DNA of 64,000 nucleotides, taken from the NCBI RefSeq assembly GCF_014695575.1, contig NZ_JACJOO010000015.1, forward strand, positions 1 to 64,000. Reading direction: 5' to 3'. The DNA comes from Leptolyngbya sp. FACHB-8 (lineage in GTDB: Bacteria > Cyanobacteriota > Cyanobacteriia > Elainellales > Elainellaceae). Positions 63,900 to 64,000 of this stretch are shown here, in pieces. A model generated the notes under the pieces. The model was not told the DNA's origin. It ran no database searches and worked only from the letters and a program-made list of their open reading frames with translations. Position 1 is the first letter of the stretch, and the number at the start of each line of letters is the position of its first letter. The translations under genes and the position numbers were made by a program.

Positions 63900-64000
63900 C
63901 AGCGGTTCTCCCAGCAGTTTCCCAACAAAGCAAATTTAGTCGGATCCGAATAGAGGCAAAGCCTATCTCTGCTCACCGTCCATCGCTCCACTAGTTAAGC

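Overview
The window is chromosomal DNA from a cyanobacterium. The evidence is the many HIP1 octamers (GCGATCGC and close variants) inside most genes, the photosystem II gene psbZ next to ribH, an apocarotenoid 15,15'-oxygenase, a folate-biopterin transporter, and several protein families typical of cyanobacteria. The genus cannot be fixed from sequence alone; the abundant small palindromic repeats suggest a filamentous or Leptolyngbya-like lineage (inference).

Layout. 1-0.5 kb: the end of an IS630-type insertion sequence. 0.5-2.7 kb: larB and an LD-carboxypeptidase. 2.9-7.4 kb: a two-gene ATPase module, a P-loop AAA/STAND-like ATPase translationally coupled to a TPR-nSTAND1 membrane-anchored NTPase; this is the best candidate for an undescribed signalling or defence system. 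7.5-15.7 kb: two giant surface proteins, a lectin-Ig-RTX adhesin and a beta-helix/SLH/amidase fusion, separated by 1.3 kb of AT-rich non-coding DNA with diverged direct repeats. 16-21 kb: an oxidoreductase, a histidine kinase, a DUF1517-like protein and a lipoprotein. 21-27 kb: an SbcC/Rad50-like ATPase, a 2Fe-2S protein, a 2TM protein, an RPI-repeat protein and a lipoprotein. 27.7-35 kb: a folate transporter, the carotenoid oxygenase, NurA nuclease, a putative HEAGH membrane protease and an alpha/beta hydrolase. 35-40.5 kb: a PabB-PabC fusion, a DUF3095 protein, dxr and a small membrane protein. 40.7-48.4 kb: tandem secreted S8 proteases with RTX tails and a four-gene envelope cluster of unknown function. 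48.9-60.3 kb: two sensor kinases, an orphan ribbon-helix-helix protein, lepA, and a UDP-xylose-forming pair (ugd and UXS). 60.6-63.9 kb: proA, a zinc-ribbon membrane protein, three tandem identical tRNA-Gly(GCC) genes, ribH and psbZ.

The intergenic regions are full of small non-coding palindromic elements. At least five families recur inside the window. Family A is a 122-124 bp double hairpin with four copies; three have 4-5 bp target duplications. Family B is a 17 bp-stem hairpin with two copies. Family C has CAGGACTTACG ends and several copies. Family D has CAGCAATTCTCAT ends and two copies. Family F is about 101 bp with CTAG-like duplications and two copies. Another element matches the terminus of the IS630 relative at the left edge. 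Arms change together between copies, so pairing is retained while sequence drifts. Functionally, the window mixes core metabolism (folate, isoprenoid, proline, riboflavin, nucleotide sugars), cell-surface and secreted proteins, and signal transduction.
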